DNA of 64,000 nucleotides from Clostridium uliginosum. GTDB lineage: Bacteria; Bacillota; Clostridia; Clostridiales; Clostridiaceae. This document shows positions 25,806-36,023 of this stretch, piece after piece. Position 1 is the stretch's first letter; each line of letters begins with the position of its first letter. A model generated the notes under the pieces. It was given only the letters and a program-made list of their open reading frames with translations, searched no databases and had not been told where the DNA came from. Location of the stretch: the NCBI RefSeq assembly GCF_900112485.1, contig NZ_FOMG01000008.1, forward strand, positions 62,001-126,000. The letters run 5' to 3'. The position numbers were made by a program, and so were the translations under genes.

Positions 25806-26616
25806 TTGTGATATAAGCGAATTATCATTTAAAAAAGTTAAAGATGAAATAAGCAATATTTCCATAGCTAAAAATTATAAGTGTAAACAACTAATTGATA
25901 TTATTGAGATTTTATTAAATGATAAGAGAAAGAATGTATCTTCATTAGGAAAGCATCTTCAAAAAGAATTAAATGCTTATTTAGGTGAAGTTGAAAGAGT
26001 AAATTCAATGTACGAATTTGATAAATCTTTTGAAGGTTATAAGTGTGTAGCAGGTGTAGATGAAGTTGGAAGAGGACCTTTAGCTGGACCAATTGTTGCA
26101 TGTGCTGTTGTTTTAGACTTAAATATTTTAGAAGAAGATTTAATTTTATATCTAAATGATTCTAAAAAATTAAACTCAGCTAAGAGAGAGGAACTTGCAG
26201 AAGTTATTAAAGAAAAAGCATTAGCATACAATATAGGAATTTCATCAAGTTATGAAATTGATGAAAAAGGAATATCTTTTTCAAATAATAAGATTTTTTT
26301 AGATGCTTGTAATTCTTTAAAAGTAAAACCGGATTTAGTTTTGTCAGATGGATATCTAGTTAAAAATATAAAAATTGATAATAAAGCTGTTATAAAGGGA
26401 GATACAAAAAGTGCATGTATTGCAGCAGCATCTATACTTGCTAAAGTCTATAGAGATGAGCTTATGAAGGAATATGCTTTAAAATATCCGTATTATGATT
26501 TTGAAAATAATATGGGATATGGAACTCAAAAACATATAGATGGACTGAAGAAATATGGAAAGTGTGCTATACATAGAGATAGCTTTTTAACTAAAATATT
26601 ATCAAACGATTTTTAG
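25789..26616 (+). CDS. rnhB: Ribonuclease HII
   Basis: The 275-residue protein has the RNase HII motif GVDEVGRGPLAGP (about residues 83-95), the acidic residues in LNDSKKL and LSDG, and IKGDTKSACIAAASI. It removes single ribonucleotides and RNA primers from DNA. It carries an N-terminal extension of about 75 residues before the catalytic core, also seen in other Firmicute RnhB proteins. A GTG at 25780 is possible; the ATG at 25789 is preferred although its ribosome binding site is weak, as expected for a gene coupled to rbgA. Confidence 0.95.
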   Translation: MKNFLNCDISELSFKKVKDEISNISIAKNYKCKQLIDIIEILLNDKRKNVSSLGKHLQKELNAYLGEVERVNSMYEFDKSFEGYKCVAGVDEVGRGPLAGPIVACAVVLDLNILEEDLILYLNDSKKLNSAKREELAEVIKEKALAYNIGISSSYEIDEKGISFSNNKIFLDACNSLKVKPDLVLSDGYLVKNIKIDNKAVIKGDTKSACIAAASILAKVYRDELMKEYALKYPYYDFENNMGYGTQKHIDGLKKYGKCAIHRDSFLTKILSNDF

Positions 26617-26740
26617 GCTTAGATAGAGTTTACCTTTAATGTACATATACGTTCATAAATGTTTTAGAAGAGCTCATAAAAGAGAGTACAGTACTTATTT
26701 CCAGAGTTTAAAAGAGAAAAATATTAGCTATTAGAATAAA

Positions 26741-26789
26741 AATACCATTTAGAAGTGTTTAATAAACATTTCTAAATGGTATTTTTTTA
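26741..26789. terminator. Bidirectional terminator between rnhB and yraN
   Basis: A long stem, ACCATTTAGAA...TTCTAAATGGT with TGTTT / AAACA inside, is preceded by an A run and followed by a T run. It can therefore terminate both rnhB (plus) and yraN (minus). Confidence 0.9.
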
Positions 26790-26795
26790 ATGCGC

Positions 26796-27164
26796 CTAAA
26801 GTCTAAATGAATCTTTTATATGATTTATTTTAAATGATGAATTAATAGTATTTAAATACACTTCAATAATATCAAATCGTACATTATTATTATTAAATTT
26901 TTTATAAGCAATATATGAGTTAGTAACTTTTATAATAGAATTTTGCTTATGAATAGATACAGCTTCTCTTGGAGTTCCATAATTATAGTTATATCTACCT
27001 TTTACTTCAACAATTATTAAAAGGTCATCTTTTAAACATATAATATCTATTTCACCTAAGAAATTTCTGAAATTACATTCTAATATTTTATAGCCATTTT
27101 TAAATAAATAATCTTGAGCTAATTTTTCACAGTGATTACCTATTTCTTTGTTTAATTTCTTCAT
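26796..27164 (-). CDS. yraN: YraN family endonuclease-like protein (UPF0102)
   Basis: The 122-residue minus-strand protein has the UPF0102 restriction-endonuclease-like core: GEIDIICLKDDLLIIVEVKGR (D and E-x-K residues of a PD-(D/E)XK fold) after an N-terminal KLAQDYLFKNGYKIL. It is often found near rnhB and comM, as here, and is thought to act in DNA processing, but the function is not established. The ATG has AGGAGTG upstream. It is the only minus-strand gene between 8361 and the window end. Confidence 0.9.
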   Translation of the reverse strand: MKKLNKEIGNHCEKLAQDYLFKNGYKILECNFRNFLGEIDIICLKDDLLIIVEVKGRYNYNYGTPREAVSIHKQNSIIKVTNSYIAYKKFNNNNVRFDIIEVYLNTINSSFKINHIKDSFRL

Positions 27165-27372
27165 TATTTATCACTCCTAATAAGGTGTTTTAAGGAAATA
27201 CCTTGTTTGAATGTATTTAACATAATTTTGATTTGTTATAATAGTGATTTCTTATAATTGTGCCTAACTTAAAATATAGTAAGAGTATTAACATTAATAA
27301 ATAAATTAATCAATTTTAAAATAATAGGATTAATAAAGCAATCTGTGTCTATAATCTTAATGGGTGATTTAT

Positions 27373-28890
27373 ATGGCAGTAAAAATAATAAGTGCGACAC
27401 ATAATGGGTTAGAAGGTTTTTTAATTGAAGTAGAGGTTGATATATCAAAGGGTTTACCCATGTTTTCAATTGTAGGACTCGCCGACACTTCAGTTAAAGA
27501 AGCTAAAGAAAGAGTTAGAGCGGCAATATTAAATAGTGGATTTGAATTTCCTTTAGGAAGAATAACTATTAATTTAGCACCAGCGGATGTTAAAAAGATA
27601 GGATCACTTTTAGATTTACCTATTGCATTAGGGATACTTATGGCATCAAGTCAACTAAAAGATAATAAAATAAGTAATTATATAATATTTGGAGAATTAT
27701 CTTTATCTGGTGAACTTAAAGGTATTAAGGGAACAATACCAATAATAATTCAAGGTATTAAAGAAAATGTTAATAAATTTATTTTTCCATTTGAAAATTT
27801 AGAAGAAAGTTATTATTTTGAAGAAGGGGAGTATTATCCTTTTAAAACATTAAATGAAGTAATTTCTTATATTACATACAAGGATTTACTTCCTTACAAA
27901 AATGTTAATAAAATAAACGAAGATAAAAGAACAGACTTATTGGATTATGGTGAAGTTATAGGGCAATATTCATCTAAAAGGGCATTAGAAATTGCAGCTG
28001 CAGGTAATCATAATATACTTCTTTACGGAGAACCGGGATCTGGGAAAACAATGCTTGCAAAAGCTTTAACATCTATACTTCCACCATTATCTAAAGAAGA
28101 ATTAATAGAGATTGCAAAGATATATAGTGCATCAGGACTTATGACAAAAAATTCGATTTTAAAGCGCCCATTTAGAGCTCCACATCATACAACAACAAGA
28201 ATTGCATTAACTGGTGGAGGGAGAGAAATAAAGGCGGGAGAAATAACTTTAGCACATAACGGAGTATTGTTCCTAGATGAGATACTAGAATTTAGAAAAG
28301 AGGTATTAGAGTCATTAAGAGAGCCACTAGAAGAAAAGCAAATTAATATAAATAGAATTAGTGGAAGTTATACAATGCCGGCTGATTTTTTGTTAGTAGG
28401 TGCTTTTAATCCTATTGAGAAAAAAGAAGATGAAATAGCAGGCGATGTTTTATATTCAGGTTATCAAACAAGAAAATATTTTAATAAATTTTCAAGTGCA
28501 TTATTAGATAGAATAGATATATTAAATTTTGTTCCAAGACTTAAGTATGATGAGATTGAAAAAAGAAAGGATGCCTATAATTCTAAAATTATGAAGCAAA
28601 ATGTCCTTAAAGCTAGGGAGATTCAAGAAACTAGATTTAAAGATACTAAATATAAATATAATTCAGATATAAAAGGAAAAGACATTTTTGAGATATGTAG
28701 AATGAGTGAAAAGTGTAATGATATATTAAAACATTATTATAACACTTCTAGTGTATCATTAAGAGGATATGGAAAGGTAATAAAATTAGCAAGAACCATA
28801 GCTGATATAGAAAATAGCAAAGATATATTAGAAGGACATATTTTAGAAGCTTTTAGTTATAGAAAAAATATTAATGGAGAAATTATATAA
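27373..28890 (+). CDS. comM: YifB/ComM family Mg chelatase-like AAA ATPase
   Basis: The 505-residue protein begins with a Lon-protease-like domain (AVKIISATHNGLEGFLIEVE) followed by an AAA+ domain with Walker A GEPGSGKT near 219 and the Mg-chelatase block RPFRAPHHTTT. ComM is a branch-migration helicase that helps integrate transformed DNA. It is followed after 16 bp by dprA, another DNA uptake gene. A GTG at 27364 lies inside the GGGTGA ribosome binding site, so the ATG at 27373 is chosen. Confidence 0.94.
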   Translation: MAVKIISATHNGLEGFLIEVEVDISKGLPMFSIVGLADTSVKEAKERVRAAILNSGFEFPLGRITINLAPADVKKIGSLLDLPIALGILMASSQLKDNKISNYIIFGELSLSGELKGIKGTIPIIIQGIKENVNKFIFPFENLEESYYFEEGEYYPFKTLNEVISYITYKDLLPYKNVNKINEDKRTDLLDYGEVIGQYSSKRALEIAAAGNHNILLYGEPGSGKTMLAKALTSILPPLSKEELIEIAKIYSASGLMTKNSILKRPFRAPHHTTTRIALTGGGREIKAGEITLAHNGVLFLDEILEFRKEVLESLREPLEEKQININRISGSYTMPADFLLVGAFNPIEKKEDEIAGDVLYSGYQTRKYFNKFSSALLDRIDILNFVPRLKYDEIEKRKDAYNSKIMKQNVLKAREIQETRFKDTKYKYNSDIKGKDIFEICRMSEKCNDILKHYYNTSSVSLRGYGKVIKLARTIADIENSKDILEGHILEAFSYRKNINGEII

Positions 28891-28906
28891 TAAAGGGAGA
28901 ATTAAT

Positions 28907-29965
28907 ATGATAGACTATGAGTTATGGTTAATATTATTAGATATTACAAATTATCAAAAAATAAAATTGATAGAACAGTATGAAACTGAAGAAAATATAT
29001 ATAATAATTTTGAGGATATTGTAAAAGAAAATAAGGTTTTAGAAAAAAAAATTAAAAATTTTGAAAAGAATGATTTATTATATGAAGTTTTAGCTTTAAA
29101 GGAATCATTAAAAAAAATTGGAGTAGGATATATAACCTACTCCAATCCTTTATATAAAGAGAAGTTAAAGCAAATTAAGGAGGTTCCATATTATCTGTTT
29201 TATAAAGGAAATATTGATCTTATAAATAAGAAATCTTTAGCAATTGTAGGAGCTAGAAAATTCTCTAATTATGGATTAGCAACAACAAAGGTCTTGACAA
29301 AGGAGATTATTACTAATAATATAGCGCTTATAAGCGGTGGAGCAAGAGGTATAGATTCTATTGCACATAAAACTGCATTAGAAAATGATGGTAATACAAT
29401 TGTAGTATTGGGTTGCGGAATAGATATAGTATATCCACCAGAAAATAAAGCATTATTTTCTAAGATTGTTGAAAAAGGATTAATTATTTCTGAATTTCCA
29501 ATTGGAATGCCACCGTTGAAATACAATTTCCCATTAAGAAATAGAATAATTAGTGGGCTAAGTGATGGAGTGATAGTTATAGAAGCTACTGAAAAAAGTG
29601 GTTCTTTAATAACAGCTAGAAAAGCCCAGGAACAAAATAAACCAGTTTTAGTAGTTCCAGGTTCTATCTTATATAAAGGAGCAGCAGGAACGAATAAGTT
29701 AATTAAAGATGGGTGTGATATTTTAACAGGTGTAGAGGATCTAAAGCAGTTTTTTGATGGAAATTATATAAATATAACACCTATGCAAATTAAACCTGAA
29801 AAAAGTGAAATTCTAGATATTATAACAGATTCTCCAGTACATATTGATAATATATTAAAAAACAGTTCAGTTGACAGAGGGGCTTTATATGCGTTATTAT
29901 TTGAAATGCAAATAAAAAATGAGATAATTTGCCTTCCTGGTAATTACTATATAAAAATAATTTAA
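28907..29965 (+). CDS. dprA: DNA processing protein DprA
   Basis: The 352-residue protein has the Rossmann-like DprA core: AIVGARKFSNYG, SGGARGIDSIAHKTAL and LGCGIDIVYPPEN, followed by a C-terminal winged helix. DprA loads RecA on incoming single-stranded DNA. Clostridia are rarely naturally transformable, but comM-dprA-topA synteny is well kept. An in-frame start at 28874 lies within comM; the ATG at 28907 has AAAGGGAG and the typical N-terminus. A hairpin-spaced topA start follows. Confidence 0.95.
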   Translation: MIDYELWLILLDITNYQKIKLIEQYETEENIYNNFEDIVKENKVLEKKIKNFEKNDLLYEVLALKESLKKIGVGYITYSNPLYKEKLKQIKEVPYYLFYKGNIDLINKKSLAIVGARKFSNYGLATTKVLTKEIITNNIALISGGARGIDSIAHKTALENDGNTIVVLGCGIDIVYPPENKALFSKIVEKGLIISEFPIGMPPLKYNFPLRNRIISGLSDGVIVIEATEKSGSLITARKAQEQNKPVLVVPGSILYKGAAGTNKLIKDGCDILTGVEDLKQFFDGNYINITPMQIKPEKSEILDIITDSPVHIDNILKNSSVDRGALYALLFEMQIKNEIICLPGNYYIKII

Positions 29966-29972
29966 AGAATTT

Positions 29973-30017
29973 AGGGGGTGAGTACTTCATAAAAATTTTT
30001 ATGAAGTTATAACTATG
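29973..30017 (+). promoter_or_regulatory. Shine-Dalgarno, perfect palindrome and start codon of topA
   Basis: AGGGGGTGA at 29973-29981 is followed by a perfect 24-nt palindrome (ACTTCATAAAAA at 29984-29995 with TTTTTATGAAGT at 29996-30007), then TATAACT and the ATG at 30015. Linear spacing from GGGGG is 36 nt, or 12 nt with the hairpin looped out. Only a weak GAAG within the stem lies nearer. Confidence 0.6.
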
Positions 30018-32102
30018 GGTCAAAAACTTGTAATCGTTGAGTCGCCGGCAAAAGCAAAAACAATCGGCAAATATTTAGGAAAAAATTATATTGTTGAAGC
30101 TTCTATGGGGCATGTTAGAGATTTACCTAAGAGTAGATTAGGTGTTGATATAGAAAATAACTATACTCCCAAATATATAACTATTAGAGGAAAAGGGGAA
30201 CTAATAGATAAGTTAAGAAAAGCTGCTAAAAAAGCAGATAAAGTATACTTGGCAACTGACCCTGACCGTGAAGGGGAAGCTATTTCTTGGCATTTAGCTA
30301 ATATTTTAAAAATTTCTGAAGAAGAAAGTTGCAGAATAGTATTTAATGAAATTACTAAAACAGCTGTTAAAGGGGCCATAAAACAAGCCAGACAAATAGA
30401 TTTGGATTTAGTAGATGCACAACAAGCTAGAAGGATACTAGATAGACTTGTGGGATATGAAATAAGTCCAATCTTATGGAAGAATGTAAAATGGGGTCTT
30501 AGTGCAGGAAGAGTGCAATCAGCAGCATTGAAATTGATATGTGATAGAGAAGAAGAAATTAAAGCTTTTATACCTAAAGAATATTGGTCAGTTGATTGTG
30601 TGTTGAAAAAAGAAAGAAAAAAATTCCCAATAAGAATGTCAACATATAAAAATAAAAAAATTGAGATTAATACTGAAGAAGAGGCATTAAAAATAATAGA
30701 AGATCTTAAAAATGATAAGTTTATTATAAAAGCAATAAAAAAAGGAAATAAGGTTAAAAATCCATTACCACCATTTACAACAAGTACACTTCAACAAGAT
30801 GGAAGCAAAAAGTTGAATTTTATGACCAAAAGAACAATGTCAGTAGCTCAAGGTCTGTATGAAGGTGTAGAGGTAAAGGGATATGGAACTGTGGGTTTAA
30901 TCACTTATATGAGAACAGATTCTGTAAGAATTTCAGAAGAAGCTCAAGGAAATGCTAAGGAATTTATAGAGTCTAGCTATGGCAAGGAATATTTACCTAG
31001 TTCACCTAGGATATATAAAGGAAAGAAGAATATTCAAGATGCACATGAAGCTATAAGACCTACATATGTTGAGATTACTCCTGAAATTGCAAAGCAAAAT
31101 TTAACTTCAGAACAATACAAGTTATATTCATTAATATGGAATAGATTTGTAGCAAGTCAAATGGCATCATGTAACCTTAATACAAATTCAATTGATATAT
31201 TAAATGGAGATTATAAATTAAAAGCATCTGGATCTACAATTGCATTTGATGGTTTTATGAAATTATATGATTATTTAAATGAAGATGATGAAAAAGCAGT
31301 AACATTGCCAGATTTAGAAGAAGGTGAAGAATTAAAATCAGATTCTATTGAAGGAAAACAACATTTTACTCAACCGTCTCCAAGATATACGGAAGCTTCT
31401 TTTGTTAAATTGTTAGAAGAAAAAGGTATAGGAAGACCAAGTACGTATGTGCCTACTATTTCAACTCTTTTAGGGAGAACTTATGTGGTTCGCGAAAAGA
31501 AAAATTTAATTCCAACAGAACTTGGATTTATAGTAAACAATATAGTTAGTGAATATTTTAAACAAATAGTTGATGCGGATTTTACAGCAGAAATGGAAAA
31601 GAAACTTGATAACGTAGAAGAAGGTAGTGAAAATTGGACTAAAATAGTTGAAGAATTTTTTACTCCTTTAAAGTTTGCAATTGAAAAAGCAGAAAAAGAA
31701 ATATCTAAGATAGTTATTGAAGATAAAGTTAGTGATGTTAAGTGTGATAAATGTGGACGTATGATGGTAATTAAACATGGAAGATATGGGGACTTTTTAG
31801 CCTGTCCAGGCTATCCAGATTGCAAAAATGCTAAGCCGATAGTTGAAGAATTAGATGTACCTTGTCCAGAATGCGAAAAGAAGATTGTTGTTAAAAAGAG
31901 CAAAAGAGGAAAGAAATTCTTTGGGTGTTCAGGGTATCCGGAGTGTACATTTGTAAGTTGGTATGAACCAGTAAAAGAAAAATGTCCTAAATGTAATTCA
32001 TATATGGTGTTAAAGTATTCAAAGAGTAAAGGAAAATATGTTAAATGTTCTAATCAAGAGTGTGATTATACTAAAGAAGTAATAGAAGAAAAGCCTGAAT
32101 AA
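30015..32102 (+). CDS. topA: DNA topoisomerase I
   Basis: The 695-residue type IA topoisomerase starts with a TOPRIM domain (KLVIVESPAKAKTIG, DPDREGEA), has the active-site tyrosine in TYMRTDSVRIS near residue 298, and ends with three zinc-binding tetracysteine segments from about residue 576 (CDKCGR, CPECEKK, CPKCNS). It relaxes negative supercoils. Length is normal for Firmicutes. codY follows after 193 bp. Its ribosome binding site is separated from the ATG by a perfect palindrome; translation control there is possible. Confidence 0.97.
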   Translation: MGQKLVIVESPAKAKTIGKYLGKNYIVEASMGHVRDLPKSRLGVDIENNYTPKYITIRGKGELIDKLRKAAKKADKVYLATDPDREGEAISWHLANILKISEEESCRIVFNEITKTAVKGAIKQARQIDLDLVDAQQARRILDRLVGYEISPILWKNVKWGLSAGRVQSAALKLICDREEEIKAFIPKEYWSVDCVLKKERKKFPIRMSTYKNKKIEINTEEEALKIIEDLKNDKFIIKAIKKGNKVKNPLPPFTTSTLQQDGSKKLNFMTKRTMSVAQGLYEGVEVKGYGTVGLITYMRTDSVRISEEAQGNAKEFIESSYGKEYLPSSPRIYKGKKNIQDAHEAIRPTYVEITPEIAKQNLTSEQYKLYSLIWNRFVASQMASCNLNTNSIDILNGDYKLKASGSTIAFDGFMKLYDYLNEDDEKAVTLPDLEEGEELKSDSIEGKQHFTQPSPRYTEASFVKLLEEKGIGRPSTYVPTISTLLGRTYVVREKKNLIPTELGFIVNNIVSEYFKQIVDADFTAEMEKKLDNVEEGSENWTKIVEEFFTPLKFAIEKAEKEISKIVIEDKVSDVKCDKCGRMMVIKHGRYGDFLACPGYPDCKNAKPIVEELDVPCPECEKKIVVKKSKRGKKFFGCSGYPECTFVSWYEPVKEKCPKCNSYMVLKYSKSKGKYVKCSNQECDYTKEVIEEKPE

Positions 32103-32224
32103 TATAAAGATAAAATATATTTTAGTATAATTTTGTTGAATTAGACAAAATACTGTTGTAAAGCTATATTTAATATGATAGACTAGAGTTATTATTAACT
32201 TACAATAAAATTCATTAAATTAAG

Positions 32225-32239
32225 AATTTTCAAAAAATT
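32225..32239 (+). promoter_or_regulatory. Candidate CodY box upstream of codY
   Basis: AATTTTCAAAAAATT differs from the CodY consensus AATTTTCWGAAAATT at one of 15 positions. It lies 56 bp before the codY ATG, which suggests autoregulation. In such AT-rich DNA a chance match is not negligible. Confidence 0.5.
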
Positions 32240-32295
32240 ATATTCTGTTTGTAATAATCGAATATTTTTGTGAGGTTAACAAGGAGGATAAAGTA

Positions 32296-33072
32296 ATGTC
32301 GTCATTATTAAATAAAACTAGAATGTTAAATAAAATTCTACAAAAATCAGGAACAGAACCAGTGGCATTTCAAGATATATGTACACTTTTAAGTGAAGTG
32401 CTTGAATGTAACGCTTATATAATAAACAAAAAAGGTAAAGTTTTAGGATATACTTTTTCTCAAAGCTTTGAATGTGAAGCTATGAAGAAAAAGGTAATAG
32501 AGGATAAAAGATTTCCAGAAGATTATAATCTTACTTTATTGAAAGTCAATGATACTTTAGCTAATCTTCCTAATGAAGGTAGATGTGTATTTGAAGAAAT
32601 TGGAGATTGTAAAGCTAAAGGAAAAATTTCGACTATAATACCTATAATAGGTAGTAGAGAAAGACTAGGAACACTTATATTAGCTAGATTTGGAAAAAAT
32701 TTCACTGATGATGATTTAGTTTTAGTAGAATATAGTGCTACTATTGTAGGGATGGAAATGTTAAGAGCTATGCAAGATGAAATTGCAGAACAAACAAGAA
32801 AAAAAGCTGTTGTTCAATTAGCAATAGGAACTCTTTCTTATTCAGAATTAGAAGCAGTTGAACATATATTTGAAGAATTAGATGGAAGTGAAGGATTGTT
32901 AGTTGCTTCAAAGATTGCTGATAAAGTTGGAATAACTAGAAGTGTTATTGTAAATGCTTTAAGAAAATTTGAAAGCGCAGGAGTAATTGAATCTAGATCA
33001 TTAGGAATGAAAGGTACTTATATTAGAGTATTAAATGAGAAGTTATTAGATGAATTACAAAAGATAAAATAA
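32296..33072 (+). CDS. codY: GTP-sensing global transcriptional repressor CodY
   Basis: The 258-residue protein has the N-terminal GAF domain that binds branched-chain amino acids ([16 protein letters not shown] onwards) and the C-terminal winged helix [20 protein letters not shown] near residues 203-222. CodY represses amino acid synthesis, transport and other stationary-phase genes when GTP and branched-chain amino acids are plentiful. AAGGAGG precedes the ATG. The topA-codY-rpsB order is characteristic of Clostridium. A CodY-like box sits in its leader. Confidence 0.97.
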   Translation: MSSLLNKTRMLNKILQKSGTEPVAFQDICTLLSEVLECNAYIINKKGKVLGYTFSQSFECEAMKKKVIEDKRFPEDYNLTLLKVNDTLANLPNEGRCVFEEIGDCKAKGKISTIIPIIGSRERLGTLILARFGKNFTDDDLVLVEYSATIVGMEMLRAMQDEIAEQTRKKAVVQLAIGTLSYSELEAVEHIFEELDGSEGLLVASKIADKVGITRSVIVNALRKFESAGVIESRSLGMKGTYIRVLNEKLLDELQKIK

Positions 33073-33132
33073 GATTTAATTTAATAAAATATATAGTTTA
33101 TATTAAATTAAGACAAGTTATATAGTTGTGTA

Positions 33133-33174
33133 AGATAAAAGAAGTCAAATTATTTGGCTTCTTTTATCTTTATA
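33133..33174 (+). terminator. Intrinsic terminator after codY
   Basis: AGATAAAAGAAGTCAAA pairs with TTTGGCTTCTTTTATCT (17 positions, one G-U), followed by TTATATT. Confidence 0.85.
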
Positions 33175-33216
33175 TTAAGTTATTTTATTAAAATATGATA
33201 AAAAATAAATTTTTTA

Positions 33217-33245
33217 TTGATACCTTAAATACCTTATGTTATACT
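33217..33245 (+). promoter_or_regulatory. Sigma-A promoter of rpsB
   Basis: TTGATA at 33217-33222 and TATACT at 33240-33245 with a 17 bp spacer. The leader of about 100 nt that follows includes CCCTTTTTAGGG and two purine-rich ribosome binding-like sites (ATGGAGG and AAGGAGG); the second serves rpsB. Confidence 0.7.
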
Positions 33246-33353
33246 ATTTAAGGTAACAAATACACACATTATCCAATTTGTAAATTAGGTGCCCTTTTTA
33301 GGGAAGGTTTATGAGTAGAAGATAATGGAGGTAAAAACCAAGGAGGTAATAAA

Positions 33354-34055
33354 ATGTCAGTAATATCAATGAAACAATTATTAGAAGCAGGTGTACATTT
33401 TGGACACCAAACAAGAAGATGGAATCCTAAGATGGCTCCATATATTTTCACAGAAAGAAATGGTATTTATATCATAGATCTTCAAAAGACAGTAAAAAAG
33501 GCTGAAGAAGCTTATAACTTCATTAAAGAAGTTGCTACTGAAGGAAAAGATGTACTTTTTGTTGGAACAAAGAAACAAGCTCAAGAAGCTATTAAAGATG
33601 AAGCTATAAGAAGTAGTATGCACTTTGTAAACAACAGATGGTTAGGTGGAATGTTAACAAACTTCACAACTATCAAAGCAAGAATTAAGAGACTTGCTGA
33701 AATAGAAACAATGCAAGAAGATGGAACATTCGAAGTTCTTCCTAAAAAAGAAGTTATAAAGTTAAAGGCAGAAATGGAAAAGCTTGAAAAAAATCTTGGT
33801 GGTATCAAGAATTTAGATGCAAGTAATATAGGAGCAATGTTTATAGTTGATCCAAGAAAAGAAAAGAATGCTATTTTAGAAGCAAAAATTCTTGGAATAC
33901 CTGTAGTTGCTATTGTAGATACTAACTGTGATCCAGAAGAAGTTGACTATGTAATTCCTGGTAATGATGATGCTATAAGAGCTGTTAAGTTAATAACTGC
34001 TAAAATGGCTGATGCTATCATGGAAGGTAGACAAGGCGAAGAATTAGCTGAATAA
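33354..34055 (+). CDS. rpsB: Small ribosomal subunit protein uS2
   Basis: The 233-residue protein begins [27 protein letters not shown], the uS2 start, and contains [12 protein letters not shown] and [11 protein letters not shown]. It binds the 30S near S1 and the mRNA exit. AAGGAGG lies 7 nt before the ATG. tsf follows after 243 bp, with a hairpin between them. Confidence 0.98.
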   Translation: MSVISMKQLLEAGVHFGHQTRRWNPKMAPYIFTERNGIYIIDLQKTVKKAEEAYNFIKEVATEGKDVLFVGTKKQAQEAIKDEAIRSSMHFVNNRWLGGMLTNFTTIKARIKRLAEIETMQEDGTFEVLPKKEVIKLKAEMEKLEKNLGGIKNLDASNIGAMFIVDPRKEKNAILEAKILGIPVVAIVDTNCDPEEVDYVIPGNDDAIRAVKLITAKMADAIMEGRQGEELAE

Positions 34056-34075
34056 TTTAGATAATTAGATAAATG

Positions 34076-34106
34076 GAAGACAAAACAAGTTGTTTGTTTT
34101 GTCTTC
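34076..34106 (+). terminator. Hairpin after rpsB without a T tract
   Basis: GAAGACAAAAC / GTTTTGTCTTC is an 11-bp perfect stem with a 9-nt loop. No T run follows (TGCTATAAATG), so it may act as a 3'-end stabiliser or RNase site rather than a full terminator, allowing rpsB-tsf co-transcription. Confidence 0.5.
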
Positions 34107-34194
34107 TGCTATAAATGATAAGAGTTACCTTTATCTGAGAGTACCATTAATTAGGCTTACTTTTATATAAAGGAAGTTATAAGAAGTGTGATAT

Positions 34195-34220
34195 GTTCTT
34201 AGATAAGTTCTTCTAAATTT
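34195..34220. repeat. 26 bp dispersed repeat
   Basis: GTTCTTAGATAAGTTCTTCT and the following AAATTT recur inverted at 59795-59819 with a single base missing, and the 16-bp core recurs at 6907-6922. It lies in the rpsB-tsf gap. Confidence 0.6.
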
Positions 34221-34298
34221 AGATTAGAGAAAAGTTTATAAATAAAAAAACTCTGACTAAATAAAAAAGTCACTTGATAATTAAGGAGGAATTTAATA

Positions 34299-35210
34299 AT
34301 GATAACTGCAAAATCAGTTAAAGAATTAAGAGAAAGAACTGGCGCAGGAATGATGGACTGCAAGAAAGCCTTAACAGAAACAGATGGTGATATTGAAAAA
34401 GCTATCGAAGTATTAAGAGAAAAAGGACTCGCAGCTGCAGCTAAGAAATCAGGAAGAGTTGCTGCTGAAGGTTTAGTTAAAACATATATTACAGAAGATA
34501 ATAAAAATGGAGCTATTGTTGAACTTAACTGTGAAACAGATTTCGTTGCTGCAAATGAAGATTTTATAGCATTTGCTGACTCTTTAGCTAAAGTAGCTGT
34601 TACAACTAATGCTACAACAATAGAAGAGTTTGTTAATGACAAAATTGATGGTGAATCTACAATTTCTGAAGGATTAACAGCATTAATCGCTAGACTTGGT
34701 GAAAACATGACTGTAAGAAGATTTGTTAAATTCTCATTAGAAAATGGTGTGGTTAAGAGCTATATCCATGGTGGTGGAAGAATTGGAGTTTTAGTAGAAG
34801 TTGCTTGTAATACTGAATCAGCTATAGTTGAAGAAGTTGCAAAAGAACTTTGCATGCAAATTGCTGCTGCAAATCCATTATTCTTGTCAAAAGAAGAAGT
34901 AGATCAAGATGCAATTGAAAAAGAAAAAGAAATCTATAGAGTTCAAGCTTTAAATGAAGGAAAACCAGAAAAAATTGTTGAAAAAATGGTTATGGGAAGA
35001 GTTCAAAAGTATTATAAAGAAGTTTGTCTTCTTGAACAACTTTGGGTTAAAGATGGCGATAAGTCAATAAGCAAATATCTTGCAGAAAAATCTAAAGAGG
35101 TTGGTTCTTCGATTACAGTTAATAAGTATGTTAGATACGAAAGAGGAGAAGGAATCGAGAAGGTTGAAGAAAACTTTGCAGAAGAAGTTGCTAGACAAAT
35201 AGGTAAATAG
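34299..35210 (+). CDS. tsf: Elongation factor Ts
   Basis: The 303-residue protein has the EF-Ts N-terminal UBA-like part ([22 protein letters not shown]) and the core block [12 protein letters not shown] that contacts EF-Tu. It exchanges GDP for GTP on EF-Tu. AAGGAGG precedes the ATG at 9 nt. It follows rpsB and ends at a terminator at 35226; pyrH starts 89 bp downstream. Confidence 0.98.
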   Translation: MITAKSVKELRERTGAGMMDCKKALTETDGDIEKAIEVLREKGLAAAAKKSGRVAAEGLVKTYITEDNKNGAIVELNCETDFVAANEDFIAFADSLAKVAVTTNATTIEEFVNDKIDGESTISEGLTALIARLGENMTVRRFVKFSLENGVVKSYIHGGGRIGVLVEVACNTESAIVEEVAKELCMQIAAANPLFLSKEEVDQDAIEKEKEIYRVQALNEGKPEKIVEKMVMGRVQKYYKEVCLLEQLWVKDGDKSISKYLAEKSKEVGSSITVNKYVRYERGEGIEKVEENFAEEVARQIGK

Positions 35211-35225
35211 AAAAATAGAAAAACT

Positions 35226-35254
35226 AAAGAGGACACCTTGTGTTCTCTTTTTTT
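35226..35254 (+). terminator. Intrinsic terminator after tsf
   Basis: AGAGGACA / TGTTCTCT stem (one G-U) with a short loop, followed by eight T. Confidence 0.85.
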
Positions 35255-35299
35255 AAAGAAACAAAATCATTGCTAAATAATAATTGGAGGTAGTTTTAG

Positions 35300-36013
<714 letters not shown>

Positions 36014-36023
36014 GAGGATAATC

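Noticed and set aside
34199..34708. A 169-codon open frame antisense to tsf
   Set aside because: It lies opposite a certain gene, has a low-complexity S/A/L/V composition typical of complementary-strand frames, and no ribosome binding site. Similar frames opposite smc, ffh-region and pnp genes were also dismissed.
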